From JADJOY01 sp046331705 [NCBI: bacterium] (GTDB lineage: Bacteria > JADJOY01): a stretch of DNA of 64,000 bases. The position numbers were made by a program, and so were the translations under genes. The notes below the pieces were generated by a model. That model worked only from the letters and a program-made list of their open reading frames with translations, had not been told where the DNA came from and did no database searches. Position 1 is the first letter of the stretch. Each line of letters opens with the position of its first letter. The DNA lies in assembly GCA_046331705.1 (NCBI GenBank), contig JAXLQJ010000031.1, positions 21,859 through 85,858 of the forward strand, in the 5' to 3' direction. This document shows, one piece after another, positions 26,988 through 36,000 of this stretch.

Positions 26988-28727
26988 TCAGCGTCCGCCG
27001 TCTTCGGCTGACTTGGGCGCGACGAATCCCTGCACGTCGATCTTGCCGTCGATGAAGCTCGCACGCTGCTGCCCGTCGGGCGTGATGACGTGGTATCGCC
27101 AGAAGCCGTGGCTCATGAGCGCCGGCGACAAGAGCTCGAGATCGCCGTGACGATCGTTCGCCCCACGATTGAGCCAGCCCGGATCGACCACGACCTTGAG
27201 TGTCTTCTCCTCGATGCGTAGGTCGACAACGGGAACGGCGGGAACGCGTTGCGCGATGTCGGCGCGCACCTGCGCCATGTCCACGGTCTTGGCCTTGGGA
27301 GCGTCATTGCGATCGCCTTGAAACACGGTGACGATTCGCGCGATCGCCATGACGCACGCCAGGAGGATCACCGCGATGAGCCCCACCCGCGGCTTCTGCG
27401 CCTCGCTGGCGTCGCGACCTCGTGAGCGTGTCTTGGTTTCGCGCGACTCGACGGCCTTGGTCTTCGTCTTGGGCTCGGCCTTGCGTGGCTGCTCCTCGCG
27501 TTCCTTGCGTGCGGCGGCCTTCTCTTCCGCCTCGCGAGCGGCGGTACGTGCCGTGATGACCGCTTGTCGTGCCAGCCGCTCCTTCTCGATCTGGAAGGTC
27601 TCGTAGAAGCTTGCGGAAGCCTCGGCGGATTCGATGGCCGTGGAATGCCATCCCGCGCGGGCGACGAGCGTGCCGATGGCGTCGTTGGCCTCGGAGATGG
27701 CGGTGGCCGCGGACTCGTCGATTCCCGTTTCCTCGGCGCTGGTGGCGATCCTCAGGTTGATGCCGTCGAGCAGCGTGCGATCTCGATCCAGCGCCTCCTT
27801 CAGCTCGGGTGTCAGGCGCTCGTAGCGCCAATCCGCCGTGGCGAGCGCATCCATCACGCGCATTTGCGCGGCAGCCAGCTCGAGGATCGGATGATCCCAG
27901 AGCACCTCGGCTTCGGTGGGACCTTCCTCGACCTCGGCGGGTGACGGCATTTCCACGGGAGCGGTCGGCGCGTCGAGATCCTCGAGGTCGAGCGACCACG
28001 TCCCGTCGTCGCGAGGACCGCTATCCGTCGGCGCTGCGGCGGTGGTTCCCGTCTCGAGCGGGCTCACGCGAGCGAGCGCTTCGAGACCCGCGTCGAGCAC
28101 GTGCGCGGGAACGCCCGTGCCGGGGGCCAGCGGCCGGCCGCGATAGGTCAGCACCACGCGGTCTGCCCCGCTTGCGCGTAGCTCGGTGGCGAGCTGCCGA
28201 AGCACGGTTACGTATGCGTGGAGCGGCTCGTTGACGTTGCCGGTGCGTGCCGCTGGACCATCCTCCGCGCGGGTGGCGCAGACCTGGTGACCCGCGGTCC
28301 ACAGCCCGAGCCCCTCGGCGTCGGCCGGCGTCGTGGGAAGCGCCGCGTCGGCGGTGACGGGCCAACGAAGGCGCAGGTCGGCGTCGATTTCCACCGGTCC
28401 CGGATAGCCGCGCACGAGCCTGGAGACGACGGCCGCCAGCTCGTTGGGCGTACCGTCGAAGCGGAGACCGAAGGCCGAGGCGGCCGGAGCGTCAGACCCT
28501 GGATCGGGCGGCGTGGTGACGCGACCTTCTCCATGGAACGTGCCTTCGGGACCCAGCCCGAGCGCGAAATACAGGCGCGCTCGTAGGTCGGGCGGCGCTG
28601 TCGTCTGGACGACGAGGGTGACGCCCGCGATCGACGTGACGATCCCTTCACCCCACGAGCGCCCGTCGGGCGAGTAGCGGATGGGGACGGAAACTCGAAG
28701 CGGCGGCTCCTGCGTGTCGGCAGCCAT
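26988..28727 (-). CDS. PilZ-like domain/TM protein, paralogue of 24674-26380
   Basis: A 579-residue protein colinear with its neighbour: PilZ-like start (VPIRYSPDGRSWGEGIVTSI, TFHGEGRVTT), a middle with RVVLTYRGRPLAPGTGVPAH, a highly charged Lys/Glu linker, one membrane span at about 450-472 (VGLIAVILLACVMAIARIV) and an outer domain with EEKTLKVVVDPGWLNRG and VITPDGQQRASF. The conserved pieces between the paralogues are the barrel, the YRGRPLAP block and the outer KVVV...W domain, so each probably has a function. The role is unknown. A link to surface motility through the pilins at 30.9 kb is only a guess. Confidence 0.65.
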   Translation of the reverse strand: MAADTQEPPLRVSVPIRYSPDGRSWGEGIVTSIAGVTLVVQTTAPPDLRARLYFALGLGPEGTFHGEGRVTTPPDPGSDAPAASAFGLRFDGTPNELAAVVSRLVRGYPGPVEIDADLRLRWPVTADAALPTTPADAEGLGLWTAGHQVCATRAEDGPAARTGNVNEPLHAYVTVLRQLATELRASGADRVVLTYRGRPLAPGTGVPAHVLDAGLEALARVSPLETGTTAAAPTDSGPRDDGTWSLDLEDLDAPTAPVEMPSPAEVEEGPTEAEVLWDHPILELAAAQMRVMDALATADWRYERLTPELKEALDRDRTLLDGINLRIATSAEETGIDESAATAISEANDAIGTLVARAGWHSTAIESAEASASFYETFQIEKERLARQAVITARTAAREAEEKAAARKEREEQPRKAEPKTKTKAVESRETKTRSRGRDASEAQKPRVGLIAVILLACVMAIARIVTVFQGDRNDAPKAKTVDMAQVRADIAQRVPAVPVVDLRIEEKTLKVVVDPGWLNRGANDRHGDLELLSPALMSHGFWRYHVITPDGQQRASFIDGKIDVQGFVAPKSAEDGGR

Positions 28728-28945
28728 GCCTACCCCCCTCGTGGCGAAAACGCGTAGGCGGTGGGGGATGCACCGCGCCGCGCTCCGCGTCGACCTGGGA
28801 CTTGGATACGAACCTCGCGATCGTATGTGGATGTGGAGTTCACCGCAAGCAAGGCTTTCGCCGCAGCTGCGCACGTGGCATGAGAGATACGAGACGCGTG
28901 CCGCGCGCGCTGCCGCAGCCACGCAGCGAGCGAGGGGAGGGTGCG

Positions 28946-30577
28946 ATGACGGACGAGCGGGACATGACCGTGGGGAGCTTCATCCGCCGGCTTGCGACGG
29001 CCCGCGGTCCGCACCCGCTCATGATCCACGAGGGCCGTCGGCTTTCGTACGCCGAGGCCGAGCGCGAGTCCGGCGAGCTGGCGGTGGGTCTGCTCGCGGC
29101 GGGAGTCGGCAAGGGAACCCGGGTGGCGGTGTGGATGCCGAACGGCCCCGACTGGGTGATCGCGTGGCTCGCGGCGGCGCGGATCGGCGCGCTGGTCGTG
29201 CCGATCAACACGTTCTACCAGGCGCGCGAGCTCGCGTGGGTCCTGGTGCACGCGGATTGCGCCGTGCTGCTGATGAGCGCGCGGCACCTCGGCCACGACT
29301 TCGAGGAACGGCTCGTGAGCGCGCTTCCGGGCGTGGCGGCGGCCGCCGGTCCCGAGCTCTGGCTGCGGAGCGCGCCGTTCCTGCGCCGCGTGTTCGTGTG
29401 GGGTGCCAGCGCGCGCCTCTGGGCGCGGGCCGCACCCGGGGCACTGCTCGAGCTGGCGCGCGCAGCGCCCGCAGCGCCCGCGCTCGACGATGCGTTCGTG
29501 CGAGCCGTCGAAGCCGAGGTTTCGCCCGCGGACCCGATGGTGCTGATCTACAGCTCGGGGAGCTCGGGCGATCCCAAGGGCGCCGTCCACAGCCACGCCG
29601 GCCTGCTCCGGCATGCGCTCGCGCTCAACGCGCACCGCCGGATCGGACCCGAGGATCGCATGTATTCGCCCATGCCGTTCTTCTGGGTCGGCGGCCTGGT
29701 CTACTCGCTGCTCGCGTGCATGCACGCTGGCGCCACGATGCTCTCGGAGGAGAGCTTCGAGCCCGGGCGCACGCTCGCGATGCTGGAGCGGGAGCGCGCC
29801 ACGATCGCTGTCGGCTGGCCGCACTACGCGAAGAGCATGGCGGATCACGAGAGCTTCGCGTCGCGCGATCTATCCGCGCTTCACAGTGGGAATCTCTGGG
29901 CGATCTTGCCCGCGGCGCTGCGGCCGAACGACCCCGAGCGGCGCTCCAACGCGCTCGGCATGACCGAGACCGGCGGACCCCACACCTACGACAACATGGA
30001 TCGCGATCTGCCGGAATCGCTGCGCGGCTCGTTCGGGCACGCGGTGGACGGCTTCGAGCACAAGGTCGTCGATCCCGCCACCGGCGCGACGCTCCCGGCG
30101 GGTGCGGTGGGCGAGATCTGCGTGCGCGGCCCAGGCGTGATGCTCGGCCTCGCAAAGGTGGAGCGCCACCGCGTGTTCGACACCGAGGGCTACTACCACA
30201 CGGGCGATTCGGGGTTCTTCGACGGCGACGGCGTGCTCTTCTACGCCGGACGCCTGGGCGAGCTCATCAAGACCGGCGGCGCCAACGTGACGCCGCGCGA
30301 GGTCGAGGTGGCGTTGCTGGCCTTTCCCGAGGTCAAAGAGGCGTATGTCGTCGGGCTCCCGGACGCCGCGCGCGGCGAGGTCGTCGCTGCGGCGGTGGTG
30401 CTCAAGGCGGGTGCGCGGACGAGCGGCGACGAGCTCAAGGCGCGGCTCAAAAAAGAGCTGGCCGCCTACAAGGTCCCGCGCCACGTCTGGCTTTTCGAGA
30501 GCGGAATGCTTCCGTTCACGGACTCGGGGAAGATCGACAAGAAACGCCTCAAGGCGTTGCTCGCCGAGCGCTCGTGA
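28946..30577 (+). CDS. AMP-dependent acyl-CoA synthetase
   Basis: A 543-residue ANL ligase forming acyl-CoA from an unknown acid. The ATP loop is IYSSGSSGDPKGAVHSHAG at about residue 200, the second motif is GMTETGGPHTYDN, and YHTGDSGFFDGDG, YAGRLGELIKTGGANV and DSGKIDKKRLK complete the C-terminal domain with its catalytic Lys. GAGGGGAGGG before the ATG at 28946 decides the start. It stands alone on the plus strand and ends in a good hairpin, so it is probably transcribed by itself. Confidence 0.9.
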   Translation: MTDERDMTVGSFIRRLATARGPHPLMIHEGRRLSYAEAERESGELAVGLLAAGVGKGTRVAVWMPNGPDWVIAWLAAARIGALVVPINTFYQARELAWVLVHADCAVLLMSARHLGHDFEERLVSALPGVAAAAGPELWLRSAPFLRRVFVWGASARLWARAAPGALLELARAAPAAPALDDAFVRAVEAEVSPADPMVLIYSSGSSGDPKGAVHSHAGLLRHALALNAHRRIGPEDRMYSPMPFFWVGGLVYSLLACMHAGATMLSEESFEPGRTLAMLERERATIAVGWPHYAKSMADHESFASRDLSALHSGNLWAILPAALRPNDPERRSNALGMTETGGPHTYDNMDRDLPESLRGSFGHAVDGFEHKVVDPATGATLPAGAVGEICVRGPGVMLGLAKVERHRVFDTEGYYHTGDSGFFDGDGVLFYAGRLGELIKTGGANVTPREVEVALLAFPEVKEAYVVGLPDAARGEVVAAAVVLKAGARTSGDELKARLKKELAAYKVPRHVWLFESGMLPFTDSGKIDKKRLKALLAERS

Positions 30578-30585
30578 GCGTGGCG

Positions 30586-30605
30586 GGTGCGCCAGGAGGC
30601 GCACC
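30586..30605 (+). terminator. Hairpin after the acyl-CoA synthetase
   Basis: GGTGCGCC-AGGA-GGCGCACC is a perfect 8-bp stem with a 4-base loop, nine bases after the stop codon. A clean T-run is missing (TCAGTCTCTC follows), so its strength is uncertain. Confidence 0.55.
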
Positions 30606-30837
30606 TCAGTCTCTCGCGGCAACAGTGTCCCCAGTGGTTCCAGGCAGCCGTGTTTCGGCACGGCGGGTGACGTGATTCGTCAGTGTCACCGCCGGCTGTG
30701 CTCCCGCGAGCGCCGCCGTGCAGGAAGCCCGACGAATTCATTTTCCCTCGTTGATTCGGGGAACTATGGCCCCGCGCATGACGCTGGCCGCCCGACGGTG
30801 TCGTTGGTGCGCGGGCTCCTGCCTGCGCCTGGCGGCG

Positions 30838-30854
30838 TGGCATTAGGCTTGCTT
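30838..30854 (+). promoter_or_regulatory. Sigma-54 promoter of the first pilin gene
   Basis: TGGCATTAGGCTTGCTT carries the -24 GG and -12 GC elements at exactly the consensus spacing (TGGCAC-N5-TTGC). It lies about 80 bases before the pilin ATG. Pilin genes of Pseudomonas, Myxococcus and Geobacter are known to use sigma-54 with the PilR activator. The rest of 30606-30936 shows no gene. Confidence 0.75.
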
Positions 30855-30936
30855 GCGAGTGGGCTCTCACCTCGCGTGAGAGGGGAAGTGCCTGGGGACC
30901 CACAGCGCCGCCGTGGCGGCAAAGGAGAGAGGGAGC

Positions 30937-31371
30937 ATGCGGAACAATCGAGGATTTACCCTCATCGAGCTTCTGGTGGTGATTGCGATCATCGGCATCT
31001 TGGCCGCCATCGCGATCCCACAGCTTCTCGGCGCCCGGGACAAGGCGCGAAATTCGACCTGCGACGACATGTTCAAGGCCCTGAGCGGCGAGGTTGCGAA
31101 CGAGCTGGATGGTGCCAAGAACGGCGGCACCGGCGAGTGCCAGGTCTCGACCAACGTCGGCGTTCTCGCGTGCGTGCTCGGCAAGCACACCGACGAGGAC
31201 AACCCGCGCAACCGCAATCAGCGCGCGTATACGACCGCCGCCGACAGCAACAGCGCACCAGCGGACACCTGCCAGGTCGGGCTCGTTACCGTGAGCTCCA
31301 ACGGAATCGTGTTCACCCAGAGACCGCAGCAGCTCAGCGCGACGCGAAGCTTCCGCGTTCGCATCGACTGA
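30937..31371 (+). CDS. pilA: Type IV pilin, first copy
   Basis: A 144-residue type IVa major-pilin-like protein. The very short leader MRNNRG precedes the prepilin peptidase site, and the mature chain starts FTLIELLVVIAIIGILAAIA with the conserved Glu5. Later come a GARDKARN helix, a Cys-bearing globular part and a C-terminus RSFRVRID. GGAGAGAGGGAG is the ribosome site. A sigma-54 promoter precedes it and a T-tailed hairpin follows, so it is a separate transcription unit from the second pilin gene. No assembly genes (pilB, pilC, pilT) lie in the window. Confidence 0.93.
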   Translation: MRNNRGFTLIELLVVIAIIGILAAIAIPQLLGARDKARNSTCDDMFKALSGEVANELDGAKNGGTGECQVSTNVGVLACVLGKHTDEDNPRNRNQRAYTTAADSNSAPADTCQVGLVTVSSNGIVFTQRPQQLSATRSFRVRID

Positions 31372-31394
31372 CCGATTCGCCCAGCTCGAGCGAT

Positions 31395-31421
31395 GACGGC
31401 CGGGGGAGTTCCCGGCCGTTT
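31395..31421 (+). terminator. Rho-independent terminator of the first pilin
   Basis: ACGGCCGGG-GGAGTT-CCCGGCCGT forms a 9-bp stem followed by TTTTCGCTT. It lies 24 bases after the pilin stop. About 240 bases remain before the second pilin gene, enough for a promoter of its own, although I found no sigma-54 match at correct spacing there. Confidence 0.8.
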
Positions 31422-31665
31422 TCGCTTGCTTCGGGGGCCGCTCCCCAGGGCTGGGCGCTCCCGGCCGGTGGCGAGGTCCCCGGCCCGACGAGCGCTGTGG
31501 GAAACGGTGGCGCGCGACGAAGGTGGGGCCGGCTTCGGCCACGGTCCGGAGTCCGTCGCCTCGTCCTGGCAAGATTGCCCTTGATTCCGGTAGGGGACCC
31601 TGTGTAAGGCATTGGGGTACCGCAACGAGACTGAAACTCAACCAAGGCGGCAAAGGAGACGGCGG

Positions 31666-32100
31666 ATGCGCAGTAACAAGGGTTTTACGTTGATCGAGCT
31701 TCTGGTCGTGATCGCGATCATCGGCATTCTGGCAGCGATCGCGATCCCGCAGCTTCTGGGCGCGCGTGACAAGGCGCGCAATGCGACGTGCGACGACATG
31801 TTCAAGGCGCTCAACGGCGAGGTCGCCAACGAGCTGGACGCCGCGATGAACGGCGCCACCGGCGAGTGCGCGGTGGGCAGCAACTCGGGTGTCGTCGCGT
31901 GCGTGCTCGCCAAGCACGTCGACGAGGACAACCCTCGCAACCGCAATCAGCGTGCGTTCACCACCGCGTCGGACAGCAACACCCCGCCGAGCGATACCTG
32001 CCAGGTCGGCCTGGTGACGGTCAGCTCAAACGGCATCGTCTTCACGCAGACGCCGCAGGTGAACGGTGTGTTCCGCACGTTCCGGGTTCGTCTCGACTGA
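31666..32100 (+). CDS. pilA: Type IV pilin, second copy
   Basis: A 144-residue pilin nearly colinear with the first: leader MRSNKG, then FTLIELLVVIAIIGILAAIA. Both share the helix, the Cys positions and the block VGLVTVSSNGIVFTQ. Differences cluster in the exposed region around residues 45-70 and 125-135 (QTPQVNGVFRTFRVRLD at the end). The leader context GGCGGCAAAGGAGA is conserved before both genes, which points to a recent tandem duplication with surface-loop divergence. One may be the fibre subunit and the other a variant or minor pilin. Confidence 0.93.
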   Translation: MRSNKGFTLIELLVVIAIIGILAAIAIPQLLGARDKARNATCDDMFKALNGEVANELDAAMNGATGECAVGSNSGVVACVLAKHVDEDNPRNRNQRAFTTASDSNTPPSDTCQVGLVTVSSNGIVFTQTPQVNGVFRTFRVRLD

Positions 32101-32139
32101 TCCGAATCCTCGGCCAGGCGGCCGAGCTCGAGTCATGCC

Positions 32140-32167
32140 GATCGGCCGGGGGCGACCCCGGCCGATC
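32140..32167. terminator. 12-bp perfect hairpin between pilin and Fur-family gene
   Basis: GATCGGCCGGGG-GCGA-CCCCGGCCGATC lies between the second pilin (plus) and the convergent Fur-family gene (minus, stop at 32198). It has no T-run but the stem is very stable, so it is likely a shared terminator. Confidence 0.65.
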
Positions 32168-32197
32168 GCGCTCCGGGCCAGTGCGCGGGCCTGCCGC

Positions 32198-32614
32198 TCA
32201 CTCGCGGCAGCGGCGGCACACGCCGAGCAGCGTCACGTGAACGGCCTCCACGTGGAAGCCTTCCGGCACGGCCGTCAGACCGCGAATGGGCCCGTCGGCG
32301 CTCGCCGGGAGATCGTCGATGTGGCCGCACATGCGGCAGCGCCCGTGATAGTGCGGCGTCGGGTTGGCCTCGTACCGAAACGGCTCGCCGCCTTCGGTGA
32401 CGCACGAGGCGAGCCCGGCGTTCACCAACGAGCTCAGCGCCTCGTAGACCGTCTTGCGACTGGTGGACGGGAACTTGGCCAGGATCTGGCGATGTAGCTC
32501 GATCGCGGTCGGGTGGGCCTTCGAGCGTCTGAGCAGCTCGAGGAGCAGCACGCGCTGGCGGGTGATGCGCAATCCGTGGGCGGCGAGGGCTTCGCCGGGA
32601 TCTGCTCGTTTCAT
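32198..32614 (-). CDS. Fur/PerR/Zur-family metal-dependent regulator
   Basis: A 138-residue Fur-superfamily repressor. The winged helix is HGLRITRQRVLLLELL followed by the recognition helix STSRKTVYEALSSLVNAGLA. The dimer domain has PHYHGRCRMCGHIDDLP for metal and structural Cys ligands, with a second CRRC pair at the very C-terminus. The Arg-rich TSRKTVYEAL and the two CxxC pairs fit a PerR-like peroxide sensor or Fur. The exact metal cannot be called. It is divergent from the molybdoenzyme operon across 388 bases, so it might control it. Confidence 0.9.
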   Translation of the reverse strand: MKRADPGEALAAHGLRITRQRVLLLELLRRSKAHPTAIELHRQILAKFPSTSRKTVYEALSSLVNAGLASCVTEGGEPFRYEANPTPHYHGRCRMCGHIDDLPASADGPIRGLTAVPEGFHVEAVHVTLLGVCRRCRE

Positions 32615-33002
32615 GTGGTGCGTCTCGTCGCAGGATGGGGCGCGCGCAGTATATCGGCGCGCTCGGGGCGCCCGCCGCGGCGGGCCGCCACCTTCGTTCC
32701 CGGCGCTCCGCACGTTGGTCCGCGCGCCGATCCGCCGCGCGCCGAACCATTCTCGGGCGAAGCGAGCCGCCCCGCGAACCATCGAATTCCTCGCCGACCG
32801 CGGGTAGCCGCGGCCGGCGATCGCTCGGCGGCGCCGCGCCCTCGGGGGGGCGCCATTTGCTCGTGCTCGAGGCGGCGAGAACGGTCGAGCCGCAACGATC
32901 GCCGAAACGCTGATCCAGGTCATAACGCGGCGTGGTCGACCTCTTCGATGCTGGACCGCGAGCGCTGCGGGGAAGCTCGCCGCAGCGGTGCGGAGGCACG
33001 TC
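32615..33002. other. 388-base divergent intergenic region
   Basis: It separates the Fur-family gene (minus) from the molybdoenzyme operon (plus) and must hold both promoters. I see no convincing FNR, Fur or sigma-54 box. A run of seven G at 32844-32850 precedes CGCCATTTGCTCG, which only weakly resembles a sigma-54 element. No gene-like frame was recognised. Confidence 0.4.
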
Positions 33003-36000
33003 ATGGCGAAGCAGGTACCTCGGCGGGATTTCCTGAAGCTCGCGAGCGCGGCCGGCTTGGGTGTGGCGGTGACGCCAACCGAGCTCTTCGCGCAATACGC
33101 GCACCTGGCGCCCGTGGCGGTGCCCAATCCGCTCGCTGCGTATCCGGACCGCGACTGGGAGCGGATGTACCGGGACATCTTCCGCACCGATCGCTCGTTC
33201 GTCTTCATGTGCTGCCCCAACGACACGCACAATTGCCTGCTGAACGCCTTCGTCAAGAACAACGTGGTGGTGCGCATCGAGCCGACCTACGGCTACGGCA
33301 AGGCCACCGACCTCTACGGCAACCACACCAGCGCGCGCTGGGATCCACGCTGCTGCCAGAAGGGATTGGTGCTGGCGCGGCGCTTCTACGGTGACCGACG
33401 CGTCAACGGCGCGTTCCTGCGCGCCGGGTTCAAGAAGTGGGTGGACGACGGCTTCCCGCGCGATCCGGAAAGTGGCGCGGCGCCCAAGGAGCTGATGCGG
33501 CGCGGATGGGACTCGTGGGTCCGGGTGAGCCACGAGGAGGCCTTCGCGTACCACGCCAAGGCACTCACCAACATCGCCACCACGTACTCCGGCGAAGAGG
33601 GCAAGAAGCGCTTGCTCGCGCAGGGCTACGACCGGGACATGGTCGACGCGGTGGGCGGCGCCGGTACCCGAGTCCAGAAGTTCCGCGGCGGCATGGCCAA
33701 GCAAGGAGCGGTGCGGATCTTCGGCGCATTTCGCATGGGCAACGTGATGGCGCTTCTCGACCACTGGATTCGCAAGGTGGACGAGGCGGACGCCAAGGGA
33801 GCGAGCACCTGGGACTCGTACTCGTTCCACACCGACCTGCCACCCGGACATCCGATGGTGACGGGCGATCAGACCAACGACTTCGAGCTCTTCGACACCG
33901 AGAACGCCAACGTCATCGTCGCGTGGGGCATGAACTGGATCACCACCAAGATGCCCGACAGCCACTGGCTCACCGAGGCGCGGCTCAAGGGCAAGCGCAC
34001 GGTGGCGGTGACGGTCGAATACTCGGCGACCGCGTCGAAATGCGACGACGTGGTGGTCATCCGTCCCGGCACCGACCCCGCGCTGGCGCTGGGCGTGGCC
34101 CAGGTGATGATCGACGAGCAGCTCTACGACGCGGACTTCGTGCGGCGCTTCACCGATCTTCCCACGCTGGTACGCATGGACACGCTCGAGCGTCTGCGCG
34201 CGCGGGACGTCTTCCCGGGACGCACCGAGAGCAGGCTCGAGAACTGGACCAAGGTGCTCGCGAAGGACGAGAAGCCCGTCGCGACGACCAAGCAGGAAGG
34301 CGTCCAGGTGCCCGCGAGCCTCGCGGGCGAGCTCGGCGACTTCGTCATGTGGGACGAGGAGAAGGACGTTCCCGTCGCCGTGGCGCACGACCAGCTCGGC
34401 ACGCACTTCGACGCCGCCGGGGTGAAGCCCGCGCTCGAGGGCCGCTTCGAGGTGACGCTCGCCGACGGCTCCCAGGTGACGGCGCGGCCGGTGTTCGACC
34501 TGATGGCCGAGTACCTGAACGCGAACCTCACGCCCGCTCAGTGCAGTCAGATCACCTGGGCGCCCAAGGCGGCGATCGTGGAGCTGGCGCGCACGATCGC
34601 GAAGAGCGACGGGCGGACGCTCATCGCGGTGGGCATGGGGCCCAACCAGTTCTGGAACAACGACAACAAGGACCGCGCGCTCTTCCTGGTGCTGGCGCTG
34701 GCGGGCAGCCTCGGCAAGCACGGCGGGAACATCGGCAGCTACGCCGGCAACTACAAGGCCACGCTCTTCTCGGGCGTGCCGCTGTGGACCGTCGAGGACC
34801 CGTTCCATCCGCAGCTCGATCCGGCGGGGGAGGTCCACAAGCGCTACACGACTCGTTACGAGTCCATGCACTACTGGGCCAACGGCGAGCGCCTGATGAA
34901 GGCCGGCAACAAGCAGATCACCACCGGTGCCCACGTTCCGACGCCCACCAAGGCGATCTGGCAGGTCAACTCGAACTCGAGCCTCGGCAATCAGAAGGGC
35001 TTCTACGACGTCGTCTTCAACACGCTGCCGCGGGCGGAGTGCGTGGTCTACAACGAATGGTGGTGGACCGCGTCGTGCGAGTTCAGCGACATCGTCTACG
35101 GCGTCGATTCGTGGATGGAGTTCAAGTTCCCCGACATGACGGCGTCGAACACCAATCCGTTCGTCCAGCCCTATCCGCCGACGCCGGCGCGGCGCGCGTT
35201 CCAGACGGTCTCGGACAACGAGACCTACCTGGGCGTGGCGCGCGAGCTCACGAAGATCACCGGCGACGAGCGCTTCCAGCAGATGTGGCAGTTCATCGCC
35301 GACGGAAAGGCCGAGATCTACCTGCAGCGGATCGTCGACGGCTCCACGTCACTCAAGGGCTATCAGTTCGCCGACATCCTGGAGCGTGGCAGGCGCGGCA
35401 TCCCGTCGCTCATGAACACGCGGACCTATCCGCGTGTGTCGAGCTACGAGCAGGTCGCCGAGTCGAAGCCCTGGTACACGAAGACCGGGCGTCTCGAGCT
35501 CTACCGGCCCGAGCCCGAGTTCATCGAGGCCGGCGAGAACCTGATCGTCCATCGCGAACCGGCGGACGCCACCTTCTACGACCCGTGCGCGATCGTCGCG
35601 GCGCCCCATGCCGCCATTCGTCCCAAGCGCCCCGCCGACTGGGCCATCCCCCCGGAGGAGCGCAACCACATCACGCGCCAGATGCGCAACACCACGTACT
35701 CGGTGGGCGAGCTGCTCGCGAGCAAGCATCCGCTTCGCGACCAGGGGTGGGACCACGTCTTCCACACCCCCAAGTACCGTCACGGCGCGCACACGATGCC
35801 GATCGACACCGACTTCATGGCGGCGCTCTTCGGCCCGTTCGGCGACATGTACCGCCGTGACAAGCGCATGCCCGGCTCGGGTGAGATGTACGTCGACATC
35901 AACCCGGCCGACGCCCGTGGGCTGGGCATCGAGGACGGCGATTACGTGTGGATCGACGGCGACCCCAACGACCTGCCGTTTCGGGGCTGGAACGATCCGG

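Noticed and set aside
31568-31582. TGGCAAGATTGCCC as a sigma-54 promoter for the second pilin
   Set aside because: The GG and GC elements are 9 rather than 12 bases apart. It is a small palindrome, not a spaced -24/-12 pair.
32133-34934. Minus-strand open frame of about 930 codons
   Set aside because: Antisense to the pilin/Fur border and the molybdoenzyme alpha gene, whose cofactor motifs are convincing. No domain in the antisense product.
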